From positions 1 through 31,836 of the forward strand of contig JADKKC010000048.1 in NCBI GenBank assembly GCA_016720685.1: 31,836 bases of DNA. The letters run 5' to 3'. The notes below the pieces were generated by a model that was not told the DNA's origin, made no database searches, and was given only the letters and a program-made list of their open reading frames with translations. How positions within the stretch are numbered: position 1 is the first letter of the stretch; every line of letters starts with the position of its first letter. Positions 10,305 through 20,593 of this stretch are shown here, piece by piece. Source of the stretch: Zoogloea sp. Lineage in GTDB: Bacteria; Pseudomonadota; Gammaproteobacteria; Burkholderiales; Rhodocyclaceae. The translations under genes were made by a program, and so were the position numbers.

Positions 10305-13300
10305 ATGACCCAACGCCTGCGCGAAATTCCCTACAACTACACTTCGTTCTCCGACCGCGAGATCGTCATCCGGCTGCTTGGCGCCGAAGCCTGGCAAACG
10401 CTCGATGCGCTGCGCTCCGAGCGTGTAACCGGCCGCTCCGCACGGATGCTCTACGAGGTGCTGGGAGACGTGTGGGTTGTGCAGCGCAACCCCTACCTGC
10501 AGGACGATCTGCTCGCCAACCGCGACCGCCGCGGCGCGCTGATCGAAGCCCTGCGCCACCGCCTCCACGAAATCGAGAAGCGCCGCGAGGATTCCATCGG
10601 CGAAGATCCGGAGCGGGCGGCCAAGGTGGCCAGCCTGGTCACTGCGGCCCACGGCGCCGTCGATCGCTTCAAGGCCTTCTTCGAAGACACCTACGATCTG
10701 CGCAAGCGCGTGCAGCGCGAACTCGTTCGCCACACCCGCAAGGACAACATCTGCTTCGACGGCCACGCCCGCGTCTCCCACGTGACCGACGCCACCGACT
10801 GGCGCGTCGAGTACCCCTTCGTGGTGCTCTACCCGGACACCGAAGAAGAAATGGCCGCGCTGGTGAAGAGCAGCATCGAACTCGGCCTGACCATCATCCC
10901 GCGCGGGGGCGGCACCGGCTACACCGGCGGCGCCGTGCCGCTGGACGCCAGGTCGGTGGTGATCAACACCGAAAAGCTGATCTCGATGGGCCCGGTCGAA
11001 GAAGTCGTGCTGCCCGGCCTCAACGGCCCGATGAGCCAGTCCTACGCCACCATCCGCACCGGCGCCGGCGTGGTCACCGAGCGCGTCTCCGAAGCCGCGT
11101 CCGCAGCCGGCCGCGTGTTTGCCGTCGACCCCACCTCCGCCAGCGCCTCGTGCATCGGCGGCAACATCGCCATGAACGCCGGCGGCAAGAAGGCCGTGCT
11201 GTGGGGCACCGCGCTCGACAACCTGGCCTGGTGGAAGATGGTCACGCCCGATGGCGACTGGCTCGAAGTCGAACGCCTCGACCACAACTTCGGCAAGATC
11301 CACGAGCAGGAAACCGTACATTTCCGCCTCAAGCGCTTCAACCCCAAGGGCGACAAGCTGCTGTCGGAAGAAACCCTGAGCCTGCCCGGCGCCAGCTGCC
11401 GCAAGGTCGGCCTGGGCAAGGACGTCACCGACAAGTTCCTCGGCGGCGTGCCGGGCGTGCAGAAGGAAGGCACCGACGGCCTGATCGTGGCCGCCCGCTG
11501 GGTGCTCCACAAGATGCCGCCGGTCACCCGCACCGTGTGCCTCGAATTTTTTGGCCAGGTGCGCGAAGCCGTGCCCGCCATCGTCGAGATCACCGACTAC
11601 TTCAAGCCGGGCGGCGCCGGCAACGCGGCCGGCCTGCAGCTTGCCGGCCTCGAACACCTGGACGAGCGCTACGTGCGCGCCGTGGGCTACACCACCAAGG
11701 CCAAGCGCCACGGCCGGCCCAAGATGGTGCTGATCGGCGACATCGTCGGCCATGACGATGCCGCGGTGATGACCGCCGCCTCCGAAGTCATCCGCATGAC
11801 CAACACCCGCGGCGCCGAAGGCTTCATCGCCGTCAGCCCTGAACAGCGCAAGAAGTTCTGGCTCGACCGCTCGCGCACCGCCGCCATCTCGCGCCACACC
11901 AACGCCTTCAAGGTGAACGAAGACGTGGTGATTCCGCTGCCGCGCATGGGCGACTACTGCGACGGCATCGAGCGCATCAACATCGAACTGTCGACGCAGA
12001 ACAAGCTGGCCCTGTGCGACGCGCTCACCGAGTTCCTGCAGGGCGAGCTGCCCCTCGACACCGGCGACGCCACCATCTCCCGCGACGAGCTGATCGGCGA
12101 CCACGTGAAGGACGCCCTCGAGCACATCGCCCAGGTGCGCCGCCGCTGGCAGTGGCTGCTCGACAACCTCGACCTGCCGCTGGCCGCGGCCGAACCGCAA
12201 TTCGCCGACTACGGCGTGGTGGCGGGCGAGCGCACGAACCGTGCCGCCAACCCGATCCTCTTCCACCGCCTGCAGGATTACTCGGTTCGCACGTCCTGGA
12301 AAACCGAGCTGCGCTCGCGCCTCGACAAGATCTTTGACGGCGTGCTGTTCGCGCCGGTAAGGGAAGGCCTCAAGAAAGTGCACAAGCAGGTGCTGCGCGG
12401 CCGCGTCTTCGTGGCCCTGCACATGCACGCCGGCGACGGCAACGTGCACACCAACATCCCGGTCAACTCCGACAACTACGAGATGCTGCAAACCGCCAAC
12501 CACGCGGTGGATCGCATCATGGCGCTGGCCCGTTCGCTCGACGGCGTGATCTCCGGCGAGCACGGCATCGGCATCACCAAGCTCGACTATCTCACCGACG
12601 ACGAGATGGCCAACTTCTGGGCCTACAAGCAGAAGGTCGACCCGGAAGGCCGCTTCAACCGCGGCAAGCTGATGCGCGGCGGCCCGCTCAAGGGCAACCT
12701 CGACAACGCCTACACGCCCAGCTTCAACCTGATGGGCCACGAATCCCTGATCATGGAGCAGACCGCCATCGGCGAAATCTCCCATGACATCAAGGATTGC
12801 CTGCGCTGCGGCAAGTGCAAGCCGGTGTGCTCCACCCACGTGCCGCGCGCCAACCTGCTGTACAGCCCGCGCAACAAGATCCTCAGCACCTCGCTCTTGA
12901 TCGAGGCCTTCCTGTATGAGGAGCAGACCCGCCGCGGCGTGTCGCTGGCCCACTGGGCCGAGTTCGAGGACGTGGCCGACCATTGCACGGTGTGCCACAA
13001 GTGCGAGAAGCCGTGCCCGGTCGACATCGACTTCGGCGACGTGTCGATCAAGATGCGCAACCTGCTGCGCGAGCAGGGCAAGAAATCCTTCAACCCCGGC
13101 AAGGCCGCGGCGATGGCCTTCCTGACCGCGAAAGATCCGGCCACCATCAAGCTGATCCGCACCGGCATGATCCAGTGGGGCTACAAGGCCCAGCGCCTCG
13201 GCCACCGCATCGGCAAGAGCCTCGGGTTGATCCAGGACCAGGTCCAGCACCCGCCCGCAACCCTCGGCAAGCCGGCCATCAAGGCCCAGGTGATCCACTT

Positions 13301-14207
13301 CATCAACAAGCCGATGCCGGGCGGGCTGCCCAAGCGCACCTCCCGCGCGCTGCTGGACATCGAGGACGACACCATCGTCCCGGTGATCCGCAACCCGCAA
13401 CTCAAGCGCGATGAATCCGACGCGGTGTTCTATTTCCCGGGTTGTGGATCGGAACGCCTGTTCAGCCAGGTCGGCCTCGCCACCCAGGCCATGCTCTACC
13501 AGGTTGGCGCCACCACCGTGCTGCCGCCGGGCTACCTGTGCTGCGGCTACCCGCAGACCGCCGCGGGCGAAGAAGACGCCGGCCAGAAGATCACCACCGA
13601 CAACCGGGTGCTGTTCCACCGGGTCGCCAACACGCTCAACTATCTCGACATCAAGACGGTGATCGTGTCCTGCGGCACCTGCATGGATCAACTGCAAAAG
13701 TACCAGTTCGAGAAGATCTTCCCCGGCTGCCGGCTGCTCGACATCCATGAATACCTCATGGAAAAGGGCCTCAAGCTCGACGGCATCAGCGGCACCCGCT
13801 ACATGTACCACGAGCCCTGCCACACCCCGATGAAGGTCCATTCCGGCATCAAGGTGGCCAACGAGCTGATGGGTACGCGGGTCGATCTGTCCGACCGCTG
13901 CTGCGGCGAATCCGGCACCCTGGCCGTGGCCCGCCCGGACATTTCGACGCAGGTGCGCTTTCGCAAGCAGGAAGAGATCGAAAAGGGCGCCGAGCTGCTC
14001 CGCGGCGCCGACGCGGCCACGCCGGTCAAGATCCTCACCTCCTGCCCGAGCTGTCTGCAGGGCCTGTCGCGCTACAGCGGCGACGCCGGTGGCGTGGATG
14101 CCGACTACATCGTCGTCGAGATGGCCAAGCACATCCTCGGTGAAAACTGGATGGCCGAGTACGTCACCAAGGCCAACAACGGCGGTATCGAACGCGTGCT
14201 GGTGTAG
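10305..14207 (+). CDS. fused FAD-linked oxidase / Fe-S / CCG-domain 2-hydroxyacid dehydrogenase (DUF3683 type)
   Basis: This 1300-residue protein combines in one chain what GlcD and GlcF (or D-lactate dehydrogenase plus an electron-transfer subunit) do separately: it oxidises a 2-hydroxyacid, probably D-lactate or glycolate, and passes electrons on to quinone. The N-terminal 140 or so residues are a DUF3683-like region. A PCMH-type FAD domain follows (GGGTGYTGGAVP near residue 200; CIGGNIAMNAGGKKA), then an FAD-oxidase C-terminal domain with HMHAGDGNVH near 706 and SGEHGIGITK near 747. Two 4Fe-4S motifs follow (CLRCGKCKPVC near 832; CTVCHKCEKPCP near 895), then two CCG repeats (FPGCGSERLF to CCGY; EPCHTPMK to DRCCGES). 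The ATG at 10305 has AGGTAA upstream. The gene stands alone between its own promoter and a hairpin. The substrate is inferred from family, not seen. Confidence 0.88.
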   Translation: MTQRLREIPYNYTSFSDREIVIRLLGAEAWQTLDALRSERVTGRSARMLYEVLGDVWVVQRNPYLQDDLLANRDRRGALIEALRHRLHEIEKRREDSIGEDPERAAKVASLVTAAHGAVDRFKAFFEDTYDLRKRVQRELVRHTRKDNICFDGHARVSHVTDATDWRVEYPFVVLYPDTEEEMAALVKSSIELGLTIIPRGGGTGYTGGAVPLDARSVVINTEKLISMGPVEEVVLPGLNGPMSQSYATIRTGAGVVTERVSEAASAAGRVFAVDPTSASASCIGGNIAMNAGGKKAVLWGTALDNLAWWKMVTPDGDWLEVERLDHNFGKIHEQETVHFRLKRFNPKGDKLLSEETLSLPGASCRKVGLGKDVTDKFLGGVPGVQKEGTDGLIVAARWVLHKMPPVTRTVCLEFFGQVREAVPAIVEITDYFKPGGAGNAAGLQLAGLEHLDERYVRAVGYTTKAKRHGRPKMVLIGDIVGHDDAAVMTAASEVIRMTNTRGAEGFIAVSPEQRKKFWLDRSRTAAISRHTNAFKVNEDVVIPLPRMGDYCDGIERINIELSTQNKLALCDALTEFLQGELPLDTGDATISRDELIGDHVKDALEHIAQVRRRWQWLLDNLDLPLAAAEPQFADYGVVAGERTNRAANPILFHRLQDYSVRTSWKTELRSRLDKIFDGVLFAPVREGLKKVHKQVLRGRVFVALHMHAGDGNVHTNIPVNSDNYEMLQTANHAVDRIMALARSLDGVISGEHGIGITKLDYLTDDEMANFWAYKQKVDPEGRFNRGKLMRGGPLKGNLDNAYTPSFNLMGHESLIMEQTAIGEISHDIKDCLRCGKCKPVCSTHVPRANLLYSPRNKILSTSLLIEAFLYEEQTRRGVSLAHWAEFEDVADHCTVCHKCEKPCPVDIDFGDVSIKMRNLLREQGKKSFNPGKAAAMAFLTAKDPATIKLIRTGMIQWGYKAQRLGHRIGKSLGLIQDQVQHPPATLGKPAIKAQVIHFINKPMPGGLPKRTSRALLDIEDDTIVPVIRNPQLKRDESDAVFYFPGCGSERLFSQVGLATQAMLYQVGATTVLPPGYLCCGYPQTAAGEEDAGQKITTDNRVLFHRVANTLNYLDIKTVIVSCGTCMDQLQKYQFEKIFPGCRLLDIHEYLMEKGLKLDGISGTRYMYHEPCHTPMKVHSGIKVANELMGTRVDLSDRCCGESGTLAVARPDISTQVRFRKQEEIEKGAELLRGADAATPVKILTSCPSCLQGLSRYSGDAGGVDADYIVVEMAKHILGENWMAEYVTKANNGGIERVLV

Positions 14208-14227
14208 CCCTCACACAGCCAGAAACC

Positions 14228-14253
14228 ACGAGGCCCGCTATTGCGGGCCTCGT
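14228..14253. terminator. bidirectional hairpin between the dehydrogenase and carbonic anhydrase genes
   Basis: An eleven-base perfect stem (ACGAGGCCCGC with GCGGGCCTCGT) encloses TATT, placed 20 bases after one stop codon and 23 bases from the opposing stop. T-tracts are poor on both sides, but the position between convergent genes supports a shared terminator. Confidence 0.65.
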
Positions 14254-14276
14254 TACATCCGGGTCGGGGGACCGGT

Positions 14277-15005
14277 TCAGTACCAGCTCACCTTGCCATT
14301 GCTGGTGTTGTACAGGGCGCCCACGATGCGGATCTTGCCTTCGTCTTCCATGGCCTTGAGGATCGGGCTCTGGTCACGGATCTTCTGGACGACCTGCTTC
14401 ACGTTGAGCTCGGTAACGTCATCCACGAAAGCATGGTTGTGGGAGTTGTGTTCGCCGGGCGTCGACGCGGCGGCGACAGCCGGCTTGAACTTCTCCAGCA
14501 GGGTCGTCAGGTTGCCCATCTTCACATCGTCGCAGGCGCCCTTGATGGCGCCGCAACTGGTGTGGCCGAGCACCACTATCAGGCGTGAGCCGGCCACTTT
14601 TGCGGCGTATTCGAGGCTGCCGAGAATGTCTTCGTTGACTGTGTTGCCAGCCACGCGGGCGGTGAAGATGTCGCCCACGCCCTGGTCGAAGACTACCTCA
14701 GGGGCAGCACGGGAATCGATGCAGCCGACCACGCTGGCGTAAGGAAACTGGCCGAGAGCGGTGGTGTGCACCTGGGCCTTGAGCTTGCGCTTGAGGGGCT
14801 TGTCGGCGACAAAGCGGGCGTTGCCGGCCGTGAGGATGTCGATGGCCTTGTCGGGGGTGATGCTGGCCTGCACGGCCTTGGTCAGGGTCGCGCCGGTGGT
14901 GTAGGGACGCGGCGTTACCGGGCCGCCGTGGTCGTCGCCGGCAATGGCGAACCCGCTGCTGCCCAAGGCAGCAAAGGCGATGGCGATGAGTTTCATTCTG
15001 ATCAT
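14277..15005 (-). CDS. exported beta-class carbonic anhydrase
   Basis: This is a zinc enzyme interconverting CO2 and bicarbonate. The 242-residue product starts with a signal peptide (residues 1-22, ending FAIA), so it is predicted to be periplasmic, whereas most bacterial beta-carbonic anhydrases are cytoplasmic. Zinc ligands and the Asp-Arg dyad are present: CIDSR (Cys95, Asp97, Arg99) and GHTSCGAI (His148, Cys151). The ATG at 15005 has AAGGGA five bases upstream; a second ATG three codons later is possible and keeps the signal peptide. The frame is open upstream into the divergent cob gene, but that extension is not plausible. It is transcribed divergently from the CobL-like gene across 181 bases. 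No bicarbonate transporter is adjacent. Confidence 0.88.
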   Translation of the reverse strand: MIRMKLIAIAFAALGSSGFAIAGDDHGGPVTPRPYTTGATLTKAVQASITPDKAIDILTAGNARFVADKPLKRKLKAQVHTTALGQFPYASVVGCIDSRAAPEVVFDQGVGDIFTARVAGNTVNEDILGSLEYAAKVAGSRLIVVLGHTSCGAIKGACDDVKMGNLTTLLEKFKPAVAAASTPGEHNSHNHAFVDDVTELNVKQVVQKIRDQSPILKAMEDEGKIRIVGALYNTSNGKVSWY

Positions 15006-15093
15006 TTTTATCCCTTGTTTTGTCTGTTTATTCCGGATATGCAAGTCTAGCGTACGAGAGTTTGTTTTCGAATCTTTGGCATAAAACTTGAAT

Positions 15094-15127
15094 TTTTCCG
15101 CGGCCATCCGGCCCCGCGGCCGGAAAA
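15094..15127. repeat. interrupted inverted repeat between carbonic anhydrase and cob genes
   Basis: TTTTCC-GC-GGCC on the left matches GGCCGGAAAA on the right, giving a ten-pair stem with a two-base bulge around a 12-base loop. It is not oriented like a terminator, since A rather than T follows on either strand. I looked for the conserved B12 box of cobalamin riboswitches in 15006-15186 and did not find it. Operator or leader hairpin are both possible. Confidence 0.3.
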
Positions 15128-15186
15128 GGCTTCGTGCTATCCTGCGACCCCGTTTTTCCGGTTGTGCATGGGCACTGCCGACAGTC

Positions 15187-17117
15187 ATGAACGAAGAACA
15201 CATCCCTGCCCACACGCCCGAGACTGCGGAATCCCACGAAGCCGCCAAACCCGCCCCGCGACGCAAGGCGCCGGCGCGCGCCACCCGCAAGAAAACCGAG
15301 GCCGTGCCCCAGCTCGAGACCGGCGCCGAAGCGTCCGCCGAGGCGGACGCAGCCCCTGCCGGAGCCAGCGTCACCAAGCCCCGACGGGCGCCGCGCAAGC
15401 CGAAAGCCACGCCCGCCCAGGCCGCAATGCCGCCAACCGCAGATCTGTTCGGCACCCTGCCGACGGAAGCCGCGCCCGAGGCCGAAGCTGCCGCTGAAGC
15501 CCTGCCCGAATCAGAATCCGACCTGGCCATGCCGGCCGGGCTGGCCGCTGCAATCGCGCCCCTTTGCGCCGCACTGAACGACTGGCCGGGCGATGTATCC
15601 GTCGCCGAGGCACACTCGCTGCAACCCCGACGCCGCTCGATGCCGCACCGGAACCCGCGGCCACCGAAGAAATAGCCCCCGACACCCCGCTCGAAGCCGA
15701 AGCCCCCGTCGGCCCCCGCCGCAAGCGCAAGCGTCGTCGCAGCAAGGGCGAGCGCCCGGACGACAGCGGCAAGCAAGCCGAACTGCCGGACATCGACGCT
15801 GCGCCTCAAGCCGCCGACGCCGAATCCGTCACGGCCGAGCCTGTCCTAAGCGCCGAAATCGCCACCGCCCCGCCAGAGGCGATCGAAGCGCCGGCCGAAG
15901 CGGCCCCGCTGCCGCCCCTCACCGTGATCAGCCTGGGCCTCGACCAGCCGCCCACCCTCTCCGCCGATGCGCTGGCCGCCCTGCGCGCCGCCCGTGTCGT
16001 GCTTGGCACCGGCGATGCCCTCGACCGCCTGGCCGGCCTGCAACTCGATGCGCCCCAGCAACTCTGTGGCGCCGATGCCGCCCATCTCGACCTGCACCAC
16101 GTCGGCCAGGCCGGCAGCGTGCTGGTGGTGGTCGGCGACGCCGCCGGCGACGGCCCGGCGGCCGAACTCCTCGCCGAACTCGGCCCGGCCCGTGTGCGCG
16201 TGCTGCCCGGCGTGGGCCGCGTGCAGGCTGCCTGCGCGGCGCTCGGTATCTCGGCCGAAATCGTGTCGGTCGTGGATCTGCGCCGCGCCCCGCTGGCGGC
16301 CCTGCGCGGCCAGCTGCGCGCCCACCGCCTGCTGGCCGTGCCGGTGGCCGATGCCGGCGTGCCCTGCGCCGTGGCGCGGCTGCTGGTCGACAGCGGCTTT
16401 GCCGGCGCCCGCGTGTGGGTGTGCGAATTCACCAACGCGGGCATGCAGTCGAAGGCCTGGCTGGCCACCGAACTGGCCGACCTGCGCGAGCCGCTCGACC
16501 CCCACGCGGTGCTGATCGTCGCCACCGGCCCGTCGGCCGGCGTGTTCCCCGAACTGCCCGGCCTCTCCGAAGCAGCGCTCGGCGACGAAGCCTCCGCCGC
16601 GCTGCCCCTGTCGGCCCGCGCCCTGGCCCTGGCCTGGCTGCAACCTGCCGCATGGGAAACCGGCTGGGCGATTGCCGACGGCGAAGCCAGCCTGGCCCTG
16701 GAATGGGCGCGGGCGGTGCCCACCGCACGCGTCCGCGCGGTGGGCGTCGAACCGAGCCTGCTCGGCGTGGCGATGGCCCGTGCCGGCGTGGGTGAAAACC
16801 TCTCCGCCGTGGCCAGTGCGTCGCCCCAGCGCTGCCGCGAATGGCCCGTGCCTGAAGCTGTTTTCGTGCGCGGCGGCATCGGCCTGTCCGACTGGCTCGC
16901 CGCCGCCTGGGCGCGCCTTGCCCCCGGTGGCCGGCTGGTGGTCACCGCCGAGGACGACCACGCCCGCGCCGACCTGCTCAACTTTGCCACTCACGTGCCC
17001 GCCGAAGCCTGGCAGGAGCTGAGCCTCGCCTGCGGCCACACGGTCGCCGGCCGGCTGCGCTTTGCCCCGGCCGCGCCGATTCGCCTGGCCCTGTGGCGCA
17101 AACCGCTGAATGACTAA
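15187..17117 (+). CDS. divergent CobL-like (CbiE-CbiT fusion) protein with long charged N-terminal extension, frame broken near 15610
   Basis: CobL methylates precorrin-6Y at C5 and C15 and decarboxylates it during cobalamin synthesis. Read from about 15611 in the third frame, the protein has a CbiE-like half (LTVISLGLDQPP; RVRVLPGVGRVQAACAALG; ARLLVDSGFAGARVWVCEF) and a CbiT-like half (ALEWARAVPTARVRAVGVEP; ARLAPGGRLVVTAEDD; VAGRLRFAPAAPIRLALWRK). Both halves have lost expected SAM-binding glycines: GLDQP where GIGPG is usual, and AIADGEASLAL where DIGAGSGSVSI is usual. Upstream lies an Ala/Glu/Pro-rich extension of over 200 residues with basic patches (RRKRKRRRSKGER). It starts at the ATG at 15187 (MNEEHIPAHTPE) and changes frame between about 15600 and 15625. 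The same composition on both sides suggests one gene; two genes remain possible. cobA follows 30 bases later. It may be a pseudoenzyme or a very divergent CobL. Confidence 0.65.
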
Positions 17118-17147
17118 TTTCCTGAATCTGCCTGTGGAGCGCTGACC

Positions 17148-17935
17148 GTGCCCGAATCGTCCTTCCCCCGCGAACGTCGCCCGGCCCAAGCCGGCTGGGT
17201 CTACCTCGTCGGCGCCGGCCCCGGTGACGCCGAACTGCTGACCCTGCGTGCGGCCCGCCTGCTGCTCGAAGCCGACGTGCTGGTCTACGACAACCTGGTC
17301 AGCCAGGAAGTCCTCGACTGCGTACCGGCCGGCACCGAGCGCATCTACGTGGGCAAGAAAGCCTCCCAGCACGCCCTTCCGCAACCCGACATCAACGCGC
17401 TGCTGGTCGGGCTGGCGCAGAAGGGCAAGCGGGTCGTGCGCCTCAAGGGCGGCGATCCGTTCATCTTCGGGCGCGGCGGCGAGGAAGTGGAAGAACTGGT
17501 CAAGGCCGGCATCCCCTTCGAGGTTGTGCCCGGCATCACCGCCGCGGCCGGCGTCGGCGCCTATGCGGGCATTCCGCTGACCCACCGGGACTTCGCCCAG
17601 TCCTGCATCTTCGTCACCGGCCACCTCAAGGACGGCACCGTGGACCTGGACTGGGACATGCTCGCCCGCCGCAAGCAGACCCTCGTTTTCTACATGGGCA
17701 TCACCCAGCTGGCGACGATCTGCAGCCAGCTCGTCGCCCACGGCCTCGCCGCCAGCACGCCGGCGGCGGTGGTGCGGCGCGGCACGACGAAGGCACAGCG
17801 CGTCGTCACCTCCGATCTGGCCGGCCTCCCCGAGGCCGTCAAGGCCGCCGGCATCACCCCCCCGGCGCTGACCATCGTCGGCGACGTGGTCAGCCTGCAA
17901 TCGCGGCTGGCGTGGTTTCACCCGGAGGATCACCA

Positions 17936-17939
<4 letters not shown>
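17148..17939 (+). CDS. cobA: uroporphyrinogen-III C-methyltransferase (SUMT)
   Basis: CobA uses two S-adenosylmethionine molecules to methylate uroporphyrinogen III to precorrin-2, the branch point to cobalamin and siroheme. At 263 residues it is the single-domain form, not the CysG fusion. Family motifs are all present: VYLVGAGPGDAELLTLRA at the N-terminus, VLVYDNLVS, RLKGGDPFIFGRGGEE, VVPGITAAAGVGAYAGIPLTHR and IVGDVVSL near the end. The GTG start has GGAG eight bases upstream. The stop overlaps the GTG of cobB (GTGA), so the two are translationally coupled. Its position between the CobL-like gene and cobB assigns it to corrin synthesis rather than siroheme. Confidence 0.95.
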
Positions 17940-19294
<1,355 letters not shown>

Positions 19295-19360
19295 GCGGCG
19301 GCGGCCTGAAGATGCGCGGAAGCGGGGCTGGCGCCCCTTCAGCGCGTAAACGGCCCTGCG

Positions 19361-19897
19361 CTATCTCGGCGCGTTGCGCCAGTAACCCTTGTAGTCCATT
19401 CCGCCACCAAACAGGAAGCGGTCGGCCACGTCCAGCCCGGTAAAGTCGGCGCGCATGCCCGCAAAGGCCTTGCGGTCGTGGATTTTATGGACCAGCACCG
19501 CGGACACCACTTCGCGGGCGCCTTCGGCCTTCAGGTAATCGATGATCGCCGCGAGGGTATGGCCTTCGTCGAGGATGTCGTCGAGGACCAGCACCGTGCG
19601 GTCGCGCAGATCCTGCGTGGGCCGCACGCGCCAGTCGAGCAGGGTGCCTTCCAGCGCATGGCCGTAGCGGGTGGCATGCAGGTAAGCCAGCTCCAGGGGA
19701 AAGGGCAGACGCGGCAGCAGCCGGCCGGCCAGGACCAGGCCACCGTTCATCACCGCGTAGATCAACGGATTTTTATCCTGCAGGCGGGTCGTGATGTCGG
19801 AGGCGAGGCGGTTGAGCGCGGCATCCACTTCGGCGGCCGTGCACAGGCAATCGGCTTCGTCACGGGCACGGCGGATTTCTTCGAGGTCTACCGTCAT
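19361..19897 (-). CDS. hpt: purine (hypoxanthine-guanine) phosphoribosyltransferase
   Basis: This 178-residue type I phosphoribosyltransferase transfers ribose 5-phosphate from PRPP to a purine base. The PRPP-binding loop is TVLVLDDILDEGHTLAAI. The N-terminal PLIYAVMNGGLVLAGRLL supplies the pyrophosphate loop region, and the C-terminal DVADRFLFGGGMDYKGYWR resembles the base-contacting hood of hypoxanthine/guanine enzymes (DRFLVGYGLDYxxxYR). Assignment to Hpt over xanthine or other purine enzymes rests on that segment. The ATG at 19897 (MTVDLEEIR) has AAGG six bases upstream; the open frame reaches 20068, but those residues overlap the upstream gene. It lies last in a same-strand row with three yqjDEK-like genes, about 20 bases after the last. 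Confidence 0.8.
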   Translation of the reverse strand: MTVDLEEIRRARDEADCLCTAAEVDAALNRLASDITTRLQDKNPLIYAVMNGGLVLAGRLLPRLPFPLELAYLHATRYGHALEGTLLDWRVRPTQDLRDRTVLVLDDILDEGHTLAAIIDYLKAEGAREVVSAVLVHKIHDRKAFAGMRADFTGLDVADRFLFGGGMDYKGYWRNAPR

Positions 19898-19916
19898 CAA
19901 AGCCTTGGAATACGAA

Positions 19917-20201
19917 TCAGGAAACGAGAGTGCGGACGCGGCGCACCAGTTGCCAGCCCAGCCAGCCACGTCGCGCCCAGCGCAGCGCCGCGCGGGGACG
20001 GGCAACGAGCAGGAAGATGCCGATGCCGGACAGGATGGGGGCCTTGTCACGCGCCCATCGCACGCCATCCACGACCCGGTCTACACCGCGAAAAACCGGC
20101 GTGAGGGCCTGGGCGTGGCGAACAAGGGCATCGCGCTCCTCGGCGCTGCGCAGTTGCAGGCGCTGCTTGCGCAGGGCCAGTTCGACGAGCTTGGGGTTCA
20201 T
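19917..20201 (-). CDS. YqjK-like small protein
   Basis: This 94-residue basic protein has an N-terminal helix rich in Arg, Gln and Glu (LVELALRKQRLQLRSAEERDALV), one hydrophobic stretch (APILSGIGIFLLVA) and an arginine/tryptophan-rich end. It matches the YqjK family that follows YqjE in many proteobacteria. Its ATG overlaps the stop of the YqjE-like gene by four bases (ATGA), indicating translational coupling. The function is unknown. The prediction of a peripheral or single-pass inner-membrane protein is inference. Confidence 0.7.
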   Translation of the reverse strand: MNPKLVELALRKQRLQLRSAEERDALVRHAQALTPVFRGVDRVVDGVRWARDKAPILSGIGIFLLVARPRAALRWARRGWLGWQLVRRVRTLVS

Positions 20202-20581
20202 TCCCGGGGCCGCAGGGCTTCCCGGTCCTGGGCAATCTCGGCAAGGCTGGCGGCAAACAGCCGCGAACCGGCGCGCAGGCGGGCCGCCGCACGGGTGCCC
20301 GCCCAGACGCCGGCAGCAAACAGGCCGGTAGTGGCAAGGCCGAGGGAAAGCAGGCGGTGGCTGTCCCAGAACAGAACGGTGAGAAAAGCCAGCAGGAAGA
20401 CGAAGCCAAAGCCGATGAAAAGCGCGGCAAGCACGGTGTCGAACAGGAAACTGCCGGCACGCAGCTTCTCTTCCTTCAGCTCGACGGAGAAAAGCTCAAG
20501 CCGGGTCTGGACGGTTGCCAGCCCGGAGTCGGCAAGGCCCTTGAGGGACTCGCCGAGGCGCGTGTGCGCGGGATCGCTCAT
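20198..20581 (-). CDS. YqjE-like membrane protein (phage-holin superfamily III type)
   Basis: This 127-residue protein has an N-terminal amphipathic region (LADSGLATVQTRLELFSVELKEEKLR) and two hydrophobic helices (TVLAALFIGFGFVFLLAFLTVLF; GLATTGLFAAGVWAG), followed by a charged cytoplasmic tail. This layout matches YqjE/DUF1469 proteins, often labelled as phage holin family although they are chromosomal and not lytic. It is the middle gene of the yqjD-yqjE-yqjK order known from enterobacteria: 12 bases after the YqjD-like stop and overlapping the YqjK-like start. The function is undetermined. Stationary-phase membrane association is known for partner YqjD in E. coli. Confidence 0.8.
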   Translation of the reverse strand: MSDPAHTRLGESLKGLADSGLATVQTRLELFSVELKEEKLRAGSFLFDTVLAALFIGFGFVFLLAFLTVLFWDSHRLLSLGLATTGLFAAGVWAGTRAAARLRAGSRLFAASLAEIAQDREALRPRE

Positions 20582-20593
20582 GCGAGCCGGCGC

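Noticed and set aside
10263..14132. 1289-residue open frame on the minus strand opposite the dehydrogenase gene
   Set aside because: Shadow of a high-GC gene: the plus strand has a full set of FAD, Fe-S and CCG motifs, while the minus translation is His/Ala/Gly/Val-rich with no recognisable domain.
15006..15186. Cobalamin riboswitch upstream of the cob operon
   Set aside because: I looked for the B12-box and the conserved core and saw neither; only an interrupted inverted repeat is present.
15846..17933. 695-residue minus-strand frame opposite the cob genes
   Set aside because: Opposes cobA, whose motifs are complete. The translation is low-complexity Gly/Gln/His/Ala, typical of antisense frames in GC-rich DNA.
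20198..20581. Prophage remnant suggested by a holin-like protein
   Set aside because: The neighbours are yqjD- and yqjK-like genes in the standard chromosomal order and there are no other phage genes.
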